Shown: positions 26,004 to 35,616, numbered from the stretch's first letter. The stretch: 64,000 nt of DNA from Halobacteriales archaeon YIM A00013 (GCA_025041195.1 JAKCFM010000001.1:1860001-1924000), one strand, 5' to 3'. Numbers and translations: made by a program. The notes: generated by a model from the letters alone, not told the origin.

Positions 26004-26867
26004 TCAGTGCGTAAAGCCTCGATTCTTGAGTGCAACGCCATCGATCGTCACGGTATCGTCGTCCGTCACGCGGCCGATCGGCGTCACTGGAACGTCACAC
26101 GTCGCCTGAACAACCTCGACGGAGTCGGTAGTAAACACTAGCTCGAAATCCTCGCCAAAATGAAGTCCGTACTCGGTCACCACCTCTGGGCCAGTCGCAA
26201 CTGCCTGGACCCGGTCGTCTATCGGAATATGCTCGCGTTGGACGGCGATGCCACAGTTGCTCGCCGCTGCGAGCTGGTGGAGTGACCGTGCCAGGCCGTC
26301 GCTCGAATCCATCATTGCGCCCGCGTGGGGAGCGATTGCCCCACCGGCACTGGTTCGTGGATCGAACTGAAACAGTTCGTTTGCGAGCTCTGGGTCCGCA
26401 TCGAACAGTTCCAGAGCCGCTGCGCTGCGCCCGAACGTTCCGGTGACACAGACGGTTTCGCCAACCGACGCACCGGACCGATAAATCGGCTGTCTGCTCG
26501 TTCCGATTGCCGTCGTTGCGACGGTGAACTCGTCGTGTCCGTCGAGGTCGCCACCGACATACTCCGCGCCAACGAGCGTGCAAACGTCACTCGCTCCTTT
26601 GAGAAACGCCGTCAGCGACGATTCCTCGAACGAGGGCGCGCCGTACACCGCAACGGCAGCTGTTGGGGTTGCTCCCATCGCAGCAATGTCCGAAAGCGAC
26701 GCCCCAACCGACCGCCACCCGGCCGTATAGCGTGTGGTTCCGTCGGGAAAATCCGTCGTCTCATGCAGCATATCCGTTGAGATCACCGTCTCGCCAACCA
26801 CCGCTGCGTCATCACCGGCAGCGCCGACCAACTCCTCGATCACCCCGAGCGCGTTCTGCTCATTCAT
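26004..26867 (-). CDS. thiL: Thiamine-monophosphate kinase
   Basis: 287 residues from ATG 26867, chosen because MNEQNALGVIEELV is the usual ThiL start; an upstream start at 26912 would add 15 residues. Family motifs: GDDAAVV, the metal/ATP segment VISTDMLHETTDF, GWRSVGASLSDIAAMGA, and PHAGAMMDSSDGLARSL with GEDFELVFT in the second half. It phosphorylates thiamine monophosphate to the diphosphate coenzyme. The thiamine-sensing ThiR regulator is at 50.4 kb. Divergent from the flippase-like gene. Confidence 0.94.
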   Translation of the reverse strand: MNEQNALGVIEELVGAAGDDAAVVGETVISTDMLHETTDFPDGTTRYTAGWRSVGASLSDIAAMGATPTAAVAVYGAPSFEESSLTAFLKGASDVCTLVGAEYVGGDLDGHDEFTVATTAIGTSRQPIYRSGASVGETVCVTGTFGRSAAALELFDADPELANELFQFDPRTSAGGAIAPHAGAMMDSSDGLARSLHQLAAASNCGIAVQREHIPIDDRVQAVATGPEVVTEYGLHFGEDFELVFTTDSVEVVQATCDVPVTPIGRVTDDDTVTIDGVALKNRGFTH

Positions 26868-26960
26868 GTCACCGCCAACGGGTTGGACACCATAACACCC
26901 TCCGATCGTCACGGTCTCGAAGACCGGTGGATTGAAGCAGCTAATCGCCGGTTACACGGT

Positions 26961-27986
26961 ATGGCCGTCCGGAATCGAACGACGCTACTTGGATTTGGTG
27001 GCGGGTTGTTGCTGCTCGGGCTGTTGCTCTCCATTCTCGGCGTCGATCGGACGCTCGACGCACTCGGACGAGCGGATCCCACAATCCTCGTGGTGCTCCC
27101 GCTCGTGTTCTGCGTCTGGCTCACCGCCTGGGGACTGTTGCTACGGGTGGTGATCGGTGCGGTTGACGGCGGGATCCCCGTTCGAACCGCGGTGCTGGTG
27201 TATGCGGGAGCGCTGTTTGCGAACAATGTCACGCCGTTCGGCCAGGCCGGTGGCGAGCCCGTGAGCGCATTTCTCGTCGCCGAAGCCGTCGATGCGGAGT
27301 ATGAAACGGGACTGGCGGCGATCGCCAGTGCTGATGCCATCCACTTCGTACCCTCGCTATCGTTTGCCACGATCGGGCTGGGATGGCTGGCGGTGACGGC
27401 CGCGCTGACTACACAGCTCAGGGCCGCTGCTGTTGTTGTTGGCGGCCTCGCCGTCATCATCGTCGCCGGGATCGGAATCGGACTGCGCTATCAAACTCAC
27501 GTTGAGCGGGTGATCGTTCGCCTGCTGTGGCCGATCGGTCGCACGATCTGTCAGCTCATTCCCCAGCGGTCGGTGCCAACCAGGTCGGCGATCGAAAACC
27601 GGGTTGGGGGGTTTTTCAGCGCCGTGAGTCGGGTTGGAAGCGATCGGGACCGGCTGTTGCTCGCGCTGGGCTGGTCTGCACTGGGCTGGATTGCGCTTGC
27701 CGCGAGCCTCTGGCTATCACTGTTATCGCTGGGTACAGCCGTGGCGTTTACGATCCCGCTGCTCGTCGTGCCGCTTGGTTCGATCGCATCAGTCACGCCA
27801 CTGCCAGGTGGCATTGGTGGTATCGAATCAGTGTTGGCGGCGTTGCTCGTCTCACTGGGTGTCGCTCCACCGGTGGCTGGCGCGGCCGTTATCATTCATC
27901 GAACGGTCACCTATCTGCTTCCGACGCTGCTGGGTGGCGGTGTGGCGTGGCTGCTGGGCGTTCGATCGACGACAGAGCCCAGCTGA
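26961..27986 (+). CDS. Flippase-like membrane protein (UPF0104/LPG synthase TM family)
   Basis: 341 residues from ATG 26961, just before the first helix (TTLLGFGGGLLLLGLLL). About eight helices are predicted. ALFANNVTPFGQAGGEPVSAF is the conserved motif of the lysylphosphatidylglycerol-synthase-type membrane domain, and SVTPLPGGIGGIESVLAAL is the second. In archaea these proteins are often linked to lipid or glycan-lipid translocation, but no partner glycosyltransferase is nearby, so the role is open. Confidence 0.87.
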   Translation: MAVRNRTTLLGFGGGLLLLGLLLSILGVDRTLDALGRADPTILVVLPLVFCVWLTAWGLLLRVVIGAVDGGIPVRTAVLVYAGALFANNVTPFGQAGGEPVSAFLVAEAVDAEYETGLAAIASADAIHFVPSLSFATIGLGWLAVTAALTTQLRAAAVVVGGLAVIIVAGIGIGLRYQTHVERVIVRLLWPIGRTICQLIPQRSVPTRSAIENRVGGFFSAVSRVGSDRDRLLLALGWSALGWIALAASLWLSLLSLGTAVAFTIPLLVVPLGSIASVTPLPGGIGGIESVLAALLVSLGVAPPVAGAAVIIHRTVTYLLPTLLGGGVAWLLGVRSTTEPS

Positions 27987-28032
27987 GTCGGCATCGATGT
28001 GTTTAAACAGCGCGCGAGTGGATAGATCCGTA

Positions 28033-28482
28033 ATGACGACGTTCTACGACGTGCCGGCGGACGCACTCATCGAGGCGGTCGCCCAGAAGCTCGACATCGA
28101 AGCACCCGAGTGGAATGAGTACACCAAATCCGGCGTTTCACGCGAACTGCCACCCGAACAGGACGACTTCTGGCAGGTCAGAGCGGCCAGCCTCCTGCGC
28201 ACCGTCGCCAAAGATGGACCAGTGGGTGTCAAGCGACTGCGAACGGCCTACGGCGGCTCAAAGCAGGGATCGACCCGATACCGGGTTCGCCCGGACCAGA
28301 AAACCAGTGCCAGCGGCAATATCATCCGGACGATTCTCCAGCAGCTCGAAGCTGCGGGCTACATCGAAACGGGCGAGGGTGAGGGTCGCCGAATTTCTGG
28401 CGACGGTCGCGCCCTGCTCGATGAGACTGCTTCTGACGTGCTCGAAGACCTCGATCGCCCAGAGCTCGAGCGCTACGCCTGA
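28033..28482 (+). CDS. rps19e: 30S ribosomal protein S19e
   Basis: 149 residues from ATG 28033. MTTFYDVPADALIEAVAQKL, the WQVRAASLLRTVAKDGPVGV segment, LRTAYGGSKQGSTR, and GNIIRTILQQLEAAGYIE are standard S19e features. This archaeal/eukaryotic protein of the small subunit helps 40S/30S maturation. It is followed by the PDCD5 homolog, a gene order commonly kept in archaea. Confidence 0.96.
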   Translation: MTTFYDVPADALIEAVAQKLDIEAPEWNEYTKSGVSRELPPEQDDFWQVRAASLLRTVAKDGPVGVKRLRTAYGGSKQGSTRYRVRPDQKTSASGNIIRTILQQLEAAGYIETGEGEGRRISGDGRALLDETASDVLEDLDRPELERYA

Positions 28483-28582
28483 ATTTCGTTTCACGGAATT
28501 GATTCGAGCCACGGCCGAAGCGACTGCTATTGGCGAGCGCTGGCCCGTCACGGTTTTGTGTCGCGCTCGCTAACGGTTTGGC

Positions 28583-28927
28583 ATGCCGAGTGAGGACGAG
28601 CTTGACGAGCTTCGTCAGAAGAAGATGGAACAGCTCAAAGAACAGCAGGAATCGCAGGATGTCGACGAGGAGGCGATGCAGGCCCAGCAAGAACAGGCCG
28701 AAGCCCAGAAAAAAGCCATCCTGCGCCAGAGCCTGACCGATGGCGCGCGAAAGCGACTCAACACCGTGAAAATGTCGAAACCTGAACACGGTGAGCAGAT
28801 AGAGCGCCAGATCGTCGCGCTTGCCCAGAGCGGTCGCGTGCAGGGAAAAATCGACGAAGAGCAGATGAAACAACTCCTCAGTGAGCTGACGCCGGATTCG
28901 AAGAGCTTCAACATCCGCCACCGGTAG
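28583..28927 (+). CDS. PDCD5-family DNA-binding protein
   Basis: A 114-residue protein with a charged N-terminal helix ([19 protein letters not shown]) and a compact three-helix core ([53 protein letters not shown]). This matches the archaeal homologs of eukaryotic PDCD5, which bind DNA or chaperonin components. It lies 100 bases after rps19e, probably in one transcript with hisS-truA downstream. Confidence 0.95.
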   Translation: MPSEDELDELRQKKMEQLKEQQESQDVDEEAMQAQQEQAEAQKKAILRQSLTDGARKRLNTVKMSKPEHGEQIERQIVALAQSGRVQGKIDEEQMKQLLSELTPDSKSFNIRHR

Positions 28928-28975
28928 GCAATCCGCGACCGCCGAGTTGAAGTGTATCTGCTGAGAGGTGTGGGT

Positions 28976-30271
28976 ATGGACGACCCTATCAAAGGCTTTC
29001 GTGATTTCTATCCCGACGAGATGGGTCCCCGTCGGGCAGTCATCGACACGATCGAATCGGTGAGTCGTCGGTATGGCTATCGTGAGATTGGAACGCCGGC
29101 GCTTGAGCCAACGCAACTTTATATTGATAAAAGCGGCGAGGAGATCGTCGAGGAACTCTACTCGTTCACTGACCAGGGCGGTCGCGAGCTAGCGCTCACA
29201 CCAGAGCTTACTCCAACAGTCGCCCGGATGGTGGTAGCAAAACAGCAGGCGCTTTCGAAGCCGATCAAGTGGCGATCAACACGGCCGTTCTGGCGGTATG
29301 AAGAGCCCCAGCAGGGCCGCTTTCGGGAGTTTTACCAGACGAACGTTGACTGCTTCGGGTCGGCCGAGCCGATGGCCGATGCCGAAATCCTCGCGCTGAC
29401 GGCCAACTCGTTGACGGCGCTTGGGCTGGACCGCGAGTCGTTTGAGTTTCGCATCAGCCATCGAGATATCCTTGGCGGGCTTCTGGAGTCGTTTGACGCC
29501 GACATTACCGTTGGCGGGGCGATTCGCGCGGTGGATAAGCGCGAGAAGATCGATCTCGCGACGTACTACGAACTGCTTGAGAACAGCGGGCTGACGACAG
29601 AGCAGGCGAGCACGTTCGATGAGCTGCTGGCCGTCGAGTCGCTCGATGAGCTTCTCGACTACGCAGAGGGCGATCGACTCACGTCGGCAATCACCAACCT
29701 GCAGGACGTGCTCGCCAACGCCGAGGAGCTCGGCGTGCGCCAGTACTGTACGCTCTCGCTCGATACCGCGCGTGGACTGGACTACTACACCGGGACGGTG
29801 TTCGAGTGTTTCGACTCGACGGGCAGCGTCTCCCGGGCCGTATTCGGCGGTGGACGCTACGACGAGCTGATCGAGGGGTATGGTGGGCAGCCGACGCCAG
29901 CCGTGGGCGTGGCGTTCGGACACGCAACGCTCTCGCTGTTGCTCGATAACGCGGGCGTGTTGCCCGACGAGTCGCTCCAGACGGACTACTATGTGCTGAC
30001 CGTCGGCGAGACACGTGCTGTCGCCACCGAAATCGTCCAGTCGCTGCGCAACAGCGGACACGTCGTCGAGACGGATATTGCCGACCGGAGCTTTGGCTCG
30101 CAGATGGGCTACGCCGACAGCATTGGCGCCGAGACGGTCATCATCGTTGGCGAGCGCGATCTCGAAAACGACGAAGTGACGATCAAAGCGATGGACTCTG
30201 GGGAGCAGACGACCGTCCCGCTTGCTGCCATTCGCGAGGACACCTCGCCAACAGTCGACGACTACGCCTGA
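28976..30271 (+). CDS. hisS: Histidyl-tRNA synthetase
   Basis: 431 residues from ATG 28976 (MDDPIKGFRDFYPDEM, the usual opening). Class II motifs: PRRAVIDTIESVSRRYGYREI, motif 2 RSTRPFWRYEEPQQGRFREF, histidine-A block ARGLDYYTGTVFE, motif 3 region AVGVAFGHATLSLL, and the C-terminal anticodon domain (about 335-431). It charges tRNA-His. Its stop codon overlaps the truA start (TGATG). Confidence 0.96.
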   Translation: MDDPIKGFRDFYPDEMGPRRAVIDTIESVSRRYGYREIGTPALEPTQLYIDKSGEEIVEELYSFTDQGGRELALTPELTPTVARMVVAKQQALSKPIKWRSTRPFWRYEEPQQGRFREFYQTNVDCFGSAEPMADAEILALTANSLTALGLDRESFEFRISHRDILGGLLESFDADITVGGAIRAVDKREKIDLATYYELLENSGLTTEQASTFDELLAVESLDELLDYAEGDRLTSAITNLQDVLANAEELGVRQYCTLSLDTARGLDYYTGTVFECFDSTGSVSRAVFGGGRYDELIEGYGGQPTPAVGVAFGHATLSLLLDNAGVLPDESLQTDYYVLTVGETRAVATEIVQSLRNSGHVVETDIADRSFGSQMGYADSIGAETVIIVGERDLENDEVTIKAMDSGEQTTVPLAAIREDTSPTVDDYA

Positions 30272-31077
30272 TGGTCCATCGGGCGTTTCGGCTCGCGTAT
30301 GATGGCACGAACTATCACGGGTTTCAGCGCCAGCCAACCGTGACGACCGTCGAAGGGGAGCTGTTCGCCGCGCTCGGTCGACTCGGCGTGTTCGATGGCG
30401 ACCATCGTCCATCGGGCTACGCCGCTGCCGGACGAACGGATCGTGGCGTGTCGGCACTCGCACAGACCGTCGGTCTCAAGGCGCCGGACTGGCTCACACC
30501 ACGCGCACTCAACAGCGAGCTTCCTGCAACGATCCGCGCGTGGGCAATGGCGACCACAGAGCCATCGTTTCACGCGACCCACGACGCGAAACGCCGGGTG
30601 TACACGTATTATCTGCTCGAAAATTCCATCGAGACTCATCGAATACGAGAAGCACTGCCCGCTCTCTCTGGCACGCACGACTTTCGTGCGCTGACGCCCG
30701 ACGACGACAACACGACACGAACCCTGCAGACAGCACTCCGCGTCGAACCACCGTTCATTGTGCTGACGCTCGAAGCGGGTGGGTTCCCACGACAGCTCGT
30801 TCGTCGAATCGTGGGATTGCTCACTGCAATCGGCCGGGGCGAACGCGACGATCTTGCGGCGGTGCTGCAGGCTGATACGCTTAGCGGACCCGATGGTGTC
30901 CGGGTCGCGCCGCCAGAACCGCTCCTTTTGCGTGATGTGGTGTATCCCGGCCTCTCGTTCGACCGGGATACGGAGGCAGCCACGTCCGCAGTCGATGTGT
31001 TCGAGCAAACCCACCAGCAGCTCGCGACACGGGCTCGCGTCGCAGGGGCGATCCATCGCGGCATCGATACCGAGTGA
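30271..31077 (+). CDS. truA: tRNA pseudouridine synthase A
   Basis: 268 residues. The catalytic Asp is in GYAAAGRTDRGVSALAQTV, and FRLAYDGTNYHGFQRQP and GGFPRQLVRRIVG are the other TruA signatures. It makes pseudouridine at positions 38-40 of the anticodon stem-loop. The start overlaps the hisS stop by one base, so both are translated from one message. Confidence 0.95.
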   Translation: MVHRAFRLAYDGTNYHGFQRQPTVTTVEGELFAALGRLGVFDGDHRPSGYAAAGRTDRGVSALAQTVGLKAPDWLTPRALNSELPATIRAWAMATTEPSFHATHDAKRRVYTYYLLENSIETHRIREALPALSGTHDFRALTPDDDNTTRTLQTALRVEPPFIVLTLEAGGFPRQLVRRIVGLLTAIGRGERDDLAAVLQADTLSGPDGVRVAPPEPLLLRDVVYPGLSFDRDTEAATSAVDVFEQTHQQLATRARVAGAIHRGIDTE

Positions 31078-31167
31078 ATCCGTCGAATTCTGGCGGTAAG
31101 CTCCGGTTTACGGTCAGAAGTGCGAGTATACTTAGGTGGCTACGTGTGCCCGACTGTACTGGCAACA

Positions 31168-32100
31168 ATGAACCGACCGAACAGCGACGAACGGCGTACA
31201 ACTGCCAGCGGGCGGTACGACTGGCTTCGTCGCTACGGCGCGACAGCGAGTGTACTCCTCATGGTGGCGGTGGTCGTTGGTGCCCCAATTGTGGGGTTGA
31301 CCGGAATCGTCACGGCACAGGACAACGGCGACGGCGGATCGGATTCGTTCGGCGTCAAGCAGGGCGAGACCTGTTATACGGTCTCTCCCATGAGTGATGG
31401 CTCGGACAACGTGGTCTCGTGGTACGACTATCGGACGCACGGCCACGGTTACAGCTCACGCGGGACCGACGATCTGCAGGTCCAGGACACGAGCCAGTTC
31501 TTCTTTTATAAGGGGAACGGTGGATTGAGCCTCGTGTTCCTTCACGATAAGTTCACCGGGAACAGAACTGAAGGCGGCGGCGCAATCACGTTTGTGATGA
31601 AGGGCCTGCCGGTCACTGGCGGCTGGACGGTCAAAGACGATGGCTACGGCGGTGCTGACGATCGGTTTACCTACAACAAGTCGATGGCCACGGCCACGTG
31701 GGGCTGGGCCGGTGGGCGGAGCGATGGCGGTGTCTATCGCGCAAATCCATCGTCGTGGGATCGAACCGTGACGATCACGCCGAAGTTCAACAAGGAGGCC
31801 AACTCCTACCCCTACCCCGGCTGGGAGGGTGAGGGGACCATGAATCAGGTCCAGCGGTGGATCGTTCGGTCAGGTGATGGGAAAGCGCACGCACTGAACC
31901 TCTATGAAGACGTGCAGATCTTCCCAGGAACGTGTGATGAGCCAAAATCCGGCTCCGATGGCGGTGGTGGTGGGTCGAGTGCAAACGATGACGCCGGTGG
32001 TGTGAAAACGATTGCGTCCGGGCCAGGCTTTAACGTGGTACTGACGACAGTTGCGCTGGCAGTTGCGTTGATCGGCATCCTGGCACGCAACCGACTGTAG
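31168..32100 (+). CDS. Secreted/cell-surface protein with PGF-type C-terminal sorting signal
   Basis: 310 residues from ATG 31168, about 40 bases past a TATA-like AGTATACTTA. The N-terminus is a long signal peptide (WLRRYGATASVLLMVAVVVG) with likely cleavage after TAQ. The ectodomain is Gly/Ser/Asp rich with two Cys (ETCYTV and FPGTCDEP), NRT and NKS sequons, and no recognised fold. A Gly/Ser linker leads to SGPGFNVVLTTVALAVALIG and then RNRL: the PGF-CTERM pattern processed by archaeosortase A and linked to lipid. It is followed by a T-rich terminator (32116-32124). Confidence 0.8.
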   Translation: MNRPNSDERRTTASGRYDWLRRYGATASVLLMVAVVVGAPIVGLTGIVTAQDNGDGGSDSFGVKQGETCYTVSPMSDGSDNVVSWYDYRTHGHGYSSRGTDDLQVQDTSQFFFYKGNGGLSLVFLHDKFTGNRTEGGGAITFVMKGLPVTGGWTVKDDGYGGADDRFTYNKSMATATWGWAGGRSDGGVYRANPSSWDRTVTITPKFNKEANSYPYPGWEGEGTMNQVQRWIVRSGDGKAHALNLYEDVQIFPGTCDEPKSGSDGGGGGSSANDDAGGVKTIASGPGFNVVLTTVALAVALIGILARNRL

Positions 32101-32115
32101 GCCACCGTTACGCTG

Positions 32116-32124
32116 TTCTTTTTT
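32116..32124 (+). terminator. T-rich terminator candidate
   Basis: TTCTTTTTT lies 16 bases after the surface-protein stop and before the pepF promoter. Archaeal polymerase terminates at such runs. Confidence 0.45.
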
Positions 32125-32167
32125 GAAGGGACGATGCCCTTAACCGAACGGGGGCGTACGCACAGAT

Positions 32168-33961
32168 ATGAGCTCGGTGCCCGAACGCGACGATATCGAT
32201 GAGCGGTATAAATGGGATCTCTCGGATCTGTTTGCTGATGAAACGGCGTTCGAAGAAAGCGTCGCTGAGTCCGAGGAGCTGATCGATGCGCTTGCGGCCT
32301 ACGAAGGCCGCGTCACAGAGGACCCTGAGACGCTCGCCGACGTACTGGAGTGCTCCGAGCAGTTGATGCGGACCGTTTCGAATGTTGCGACCTACACGCG
32401 ATTGAAAACCAGCGAAGACACCCGGAATCAGGAGTATCAGGCACTCGCTGCGCGGGCGGAGTCGCTCGCCGCCACCGCGCGATCGACGGCGGGTTTCATC
32501 GATCCGGAGCTCCAGGAATGCTCTGAAACGGAGATTGAGGAGATGATCGAAGCGAATCCAGCACTTGAGGAGTACGACCAGTATTTCGATGACGTGCTCC
32601 GGATGAAACCACACACGCGCTCAACCGCAATCGAGCAGTTGCTTGGAGAGCTCAGCGAAGTCACCAGCGCGCCCAGTGAGATCTACAAACTACTGACGAA
32701 CGCCGACATGCGATTTCCAACGGTTGAGGATCCGTCCGGTGACCCCGTCGAAATCACGCAGGCAAACTTTACCACGCTGCAGAAAACGCCGGATCGGGCC
32801 TTCCGAAAGGAGGTATACACGTCGTTCTACGACGAGTGGGAAACCGTCCGCAACGCCGTCGGTGCAGCGCTCAAAAACAGCGTGACAAACGACGTGAAAC
32901 AGGCACAGGCGCACAACTACGACACCGCCAGAGAGGCCGCGCTCCATCCGAAAAAGATCCCGCCCGCTGTGTATGACACGCTCGTCGGAACGGTCAACGA
33001 CAATCTCGACACGCTCCACCAGCATCTTGAGCTCAAACGCGACGTGCTCGACGGTGATGCGCTCCGGATGTGGGATGTGTATATGTCTCTAACAGGGAAC
33101 GAGAGTCCGGAGATTCCCTACGAGCAGGCCACAGAGTACGTCACGGCGGCTGTCTCACCACTGGGCGAGGCGTATCAGAACCAGCTCGCAGACGGACTTG
33201 AAAGCCGCTGGGTGGACGTGTATGAGAACGCTGGCAAGCAATCAGGCGCCTACAGCAGCGGAACGTACGACACCCAGCCGTACATCATGATGAACTACCA
33301 GGACGACATCTCCTCTCTGTTCACGCTTGCTCACGAGCTGGGCCACTCGATGCACAGCCACTACTCGAACGAGCACCAGCCGTTTGTGTACGCGAACTAC
33401 GAGATTTTCGTCGCAGAAGTCGCAAGCACAGTCAACGAGACGTTGCTCACGCACCATCTGCTTGACACCGTCGAGGATGAAACCCTTCGCCGGCACGTCC
33501 TCGATGAGTATCTTGAGCGGTTCCGATCGACGTTGTTGCGCCAGACGATGTTTGCGGAGTTCGAACACCGTGTTCACGAGATTGTCGAAGAGGGTGGCGC
33601 ACTGACGCCCGACAGATTCGACGAGTGCTATGGTGAGCTCAAGGGGCGCTATCTCGATCCGGTCGTGATGGACGATCGCATTGCTCGCGAGTGGATGCGG
33701 ATTCCGCATTTCTACATGGGCTACTACGTCTATCAGTACGCCACGGGGATCAGCGCGGCCGTCGCGATCGTCGAGCAGCTGCTCGATCCGGACCAGCCAG
33801 ACGCGGCCGATCGCTATCTGGACTTTCTCAGCTCGGGATCGAGCGACTATCCGCTCGAACTGCTCCGTGAGGCGGGCGTCGACATGGCCTCACCAGAGCC
33901 AATCGAAACAGCGTTCGAAACGTACGAGTCGTATCTCGATCGGTACGAGTCGCTGGTCTGA
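32168..33961 (+). CDS. pepF: Oligoendopeptidase F, M3 family
   Basis: 597 residues, the standard PepF length. The zinc motif is LAHELGHSMHSHYS with the third ligand Glu in the following EIFVAEVASTVNETLL helix. The N-terminal segment RYKWDLSDLFAD is the classic PepF opening, and SGAYSSGTYDTQPYIMMNYQ precedes the active site. It is a cytoplasmic metallopeptidase cleaving short peptides, probably downstream of the proteasome. An ATG at 32168 with TATA-like elements about 30 bases upstream supports the start. Confidence 0.96.
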   Translation: MSSVPERDDIDERYKWDLSDLFADETAFEESVAESEELIDALAAYEGRVTEDPETLADVLECSEQLMRTVSNVATYTRLKTSEDTRNQEYQALAARAESLAATARSTAGFIDPELQECSETEIEEMIEANPALEEYDQYFDDVLRMKPHTRSTAIEQLLGELSEVTSAPSEIYKLLTNADMRFPTVEDPSGDPVEITQANFTTLQKTPDRAFRKEVYTSFYDEWETVRNAVGAALKNSVTNDVKQAQAHNYDTAREAALHPKKIPPAVYDTLVGTVNDNLDTLHQHLELKRDVLDGDALRMWDVYMSLTGNESPEIPYEQATEYVTAAVSPLGEAYQNQLADGLESRWVDVYENAGKQSGAYSSGTYDTQPYIMMNYQDDISSLFTLAHELGHSMHSHYSNEHQPFVYANYEIFVAEVASTVNETLLTHHLLDTVEDETLRRHVLDEYLERFRSTLLRQTMFAEFEHRVHEIVEEGGALTPDRFDECYGELKGRYLDPVVMDDRIAREWMRIPHFYMGYYVYQYATGISAAVAIVEQLLDPDQPDAADRYLDFLSSGSSDYPLELLREAGVDMASPEPIETAFETYESYLDRYESLV

Positions 33962-34334
33962 ACGGGACGCTAGTCTACGTCGGTGCGCTCTTTTAGGACG
34001 GAAGCACATCGCGTATCGTCACCCACGGGCCATCCCCCTTGGTGTCTGTGAAGTTCACCTAGACAAGATGGTCGATGAGTCGCGAAATAGAATACAGCAA
34101 GCAGTCGAATACGAAGTGTAATAATCGGAGTACGAAGTCAGATGTCCTGGCCTATATGCGTGTAATGGTGGTAGACTGTGGACCCGAGTTCGTTCGTGCT
34201 GTTGAGAAATTTATCAAATGAAGGCTGCAAATATATGTCTGTGAGACCACTGTTCTAGTGCGCTGGTTGGTCTATATACTACGGAAATGGTTCACAGACA
34301 TCTGTCCGTGTTTTTTGCAGTTGGAACAGAGCTA
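33962..34334. other. AT-richer intergenic stretch, no confident gene
   Basis: This 373-base stretch contains short open segments whose translations include VDESRNRIQQAVEYEV (to about 34120) and VMVVDCGPEFVRAVEKF (about 34162-34215). They look protein-like but match no family I can name; they may be gene remnants. ACAGACATCTGT near 34292-34303 is a short inverted repeat. The stretch borders an AT-rich orphan gene and a truncated acetyltransferase, so it is probably accessory DNA. Confidence 0.4.
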
Positions 34335-34763
34335 TTATATAATAAGCCTCTCTAGCACTGTCCGGTACCCGCCTCTATATACCAAGAAATACATGATAGG
34401 TAGTAATACCACAAGAAGAATATATGTGTAAACTATCGGGGCGAGAGGGTCAATTGGCGATAAGAACTGACCTCCTAAGTAGGCGATAGTACCTGTACTT
34501 ATCCACATAGAGAGAAACCGATCATACTCAGTTGGTGCCTCCGCCCGAGTACCCAGATTTACTTTTCGATATCGTTTGTAAAGATAGTAAAGAGGACCGA
34601 TAGGTGGAAATAGGATCACCGATATGATCGCCCATTGGAAGGGATGGTCATTCCCTCGTGCGCGAGCATCTCGGAACACACATAATCCGATTGAAAGAAG
34701 TATTGATAAACCAAATACTGCATATGAGAGGACCAATAAAGGGACGAGAATACTTGTATCCAT
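34335..34763 (-). CDS. Hypothetical membrane protein
   Basis: 142 residues from ATG 34763. About four helices are predicted: LVLSYAVFGLSILLSIGLCV, FQWAIISVILFPPIGPLYYL, and two in the C-terminal half. The pairing of RDARARGNDHPFQW with PPIGPLYYLYKRYR resembles haloarchaeal membrane proteins with a phospholipase-D-nuclease-N-like hairpin. The gene is clearly AT-richer than its neighbours, which suggests acquisition. Confidence 0.62.
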   Translation of the reverse strand: MDTSILVPLLVLSYAVFGLSILLSIGLCVFRDARARGNDHPFQWAIISVILFPPIGPLYYLYKRYRKVNLGTRAEAPTEYDRFLSMWISTGTIAYLGGQFLSPIDPLAPIVYTYILLVVLLPIMYFLVYRGGYRTVLERLII

Positions 34764-34879
34764 CAACTATGATTTATGTCCTATAGAATATAATCTTCTG
34801 GATTTTCTCTAGTAAATCGCAAGGCAGTATCGCATACGATATATAATCTAGAATCCGATTCACTTATTCTGTATTTTCG

Positions 34880-35077
34880 AGCGTGTTCAGTCGGTATGCC
34901 GCCCCGACCGTCGGTGCACAGGCGTTCGCCTCCAACGACGCCTCCCGTTCATTGCTCGAATCGCTCGGCTTCGAAAAAGAGGGACAGCGCAGAAACTTCG
35001 CGTTCGTCGGCGGCGAGTACCGCGATCTGGTCTGTTACGGGCTTGATCGCTCGGTCTGGCTAGCATCAACACCGTGA
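34880..35077 (+). pseudogene. Truncated GNAT acetyltransferase remnant
   Basis: The frame reads FASNDASRSLLESLGFEKEG then GGEYRDLVCYGLDRS, the C-terminal quarter of a RimJ/RimL-type GNAT N-acetyltransferase (acetyl-CoA-adjacent NxxS-LLESLGF and final beta strand). The N-terminal acyl-CoA binding part is missing; upstream is AT-rich unrelated DNA with a stop at 34844-34846. It overlaps the 3' end of the convergent response regulator by about 43 bases. It is most likely a leftover after an insertion or deletion. Confidence 0.75.
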
Positions 35078-35616
35078 CGAAGCAGACTGATGAACGCGCC
35101 ATCGTCCATGGCAGCCGTTCGTTCATCAAGATCGCGTTGGAGCGCCTCGATATCGGCATCAATCGCTTCGATCGCTTCGATGTCACGTCCATCTGAGCTG
35201 TACAGCGACGCTCGCCGCTCAAGGAGCTCAAACAGCTGTTGTTCTTTCTCAAGATACGACTCCTGATCGAGCATCTGATCGACGGCACACAGCAGTTCGT
35301 CTTTGGTGATTGGCTTCGTAATCGCCGCATCCGCGCCAGCCTCGATCAGATCGAAGTTCGACTCAACCGCTGTGGCCATCACGATCTTACACTCGAACTC
35401 GCGCTCGCGAACGTGTTCGATCACTTCGCGGCCGGTCATCGATGGCAACAGCCGATCGAGCACAATAACGTCGACGTCCGCATCAACCTGCTCAAGGGCC
35501 CCATCGCCGGTCTGTGCCGTCCGGATCGTGTGTGAATCGGACAGCCAGTGGCGGTAAATCTCGATCAGCGACGGCTCGTCTTCGACGAGCAAAACAACGG
35601 GCGAGGAATCACTCAT
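35035..35616 (-). CDS. Response regulator with HalX domain
   Basis: 193 residues from ATG 35616. Residues 1-115 form a receiver domain: PVVLLVEDEPSLIEIYRHWL, phosphoacceptor Asp in DVIVLDRLLPSMTGREVIEH, and the conserved Lys in AAITKPITKDEL. The C-terminal part (about 120-193) is the haloarchaeal HalX domain, an alpha-helical output module with coiled-coil character and no DNA-binding motif. No cognate kinase is adjacent. The longer in-frame start at 35667 would add a non-conserved hydrophobic stretch. Confidence 0.9.
   Translation of the reverse strand: MSDSSPVVLLVEDEPSLIEIYRHWLSDSHTIRTAQTGDGALEQVDADVDVIVLDRLLPSMTGREVIEHVREREFECKIVMATAVESNFDLIEAGADAAITKPITKDELLCAVDQMLDQESYLEKEQQLFELLERRASLYSSDGRDIEAIEAIDADIEALQRDLDERTAAMDDGAFISLLRHGVDASQTERSSP

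Noticed and set aside
29276-30463. A 395-codon minus-strand frame opposite hisS and truA
   Set aside because: It is antisense to two convincing genes, is arginine-rich (typical of an antisense shadow), and has no family match.
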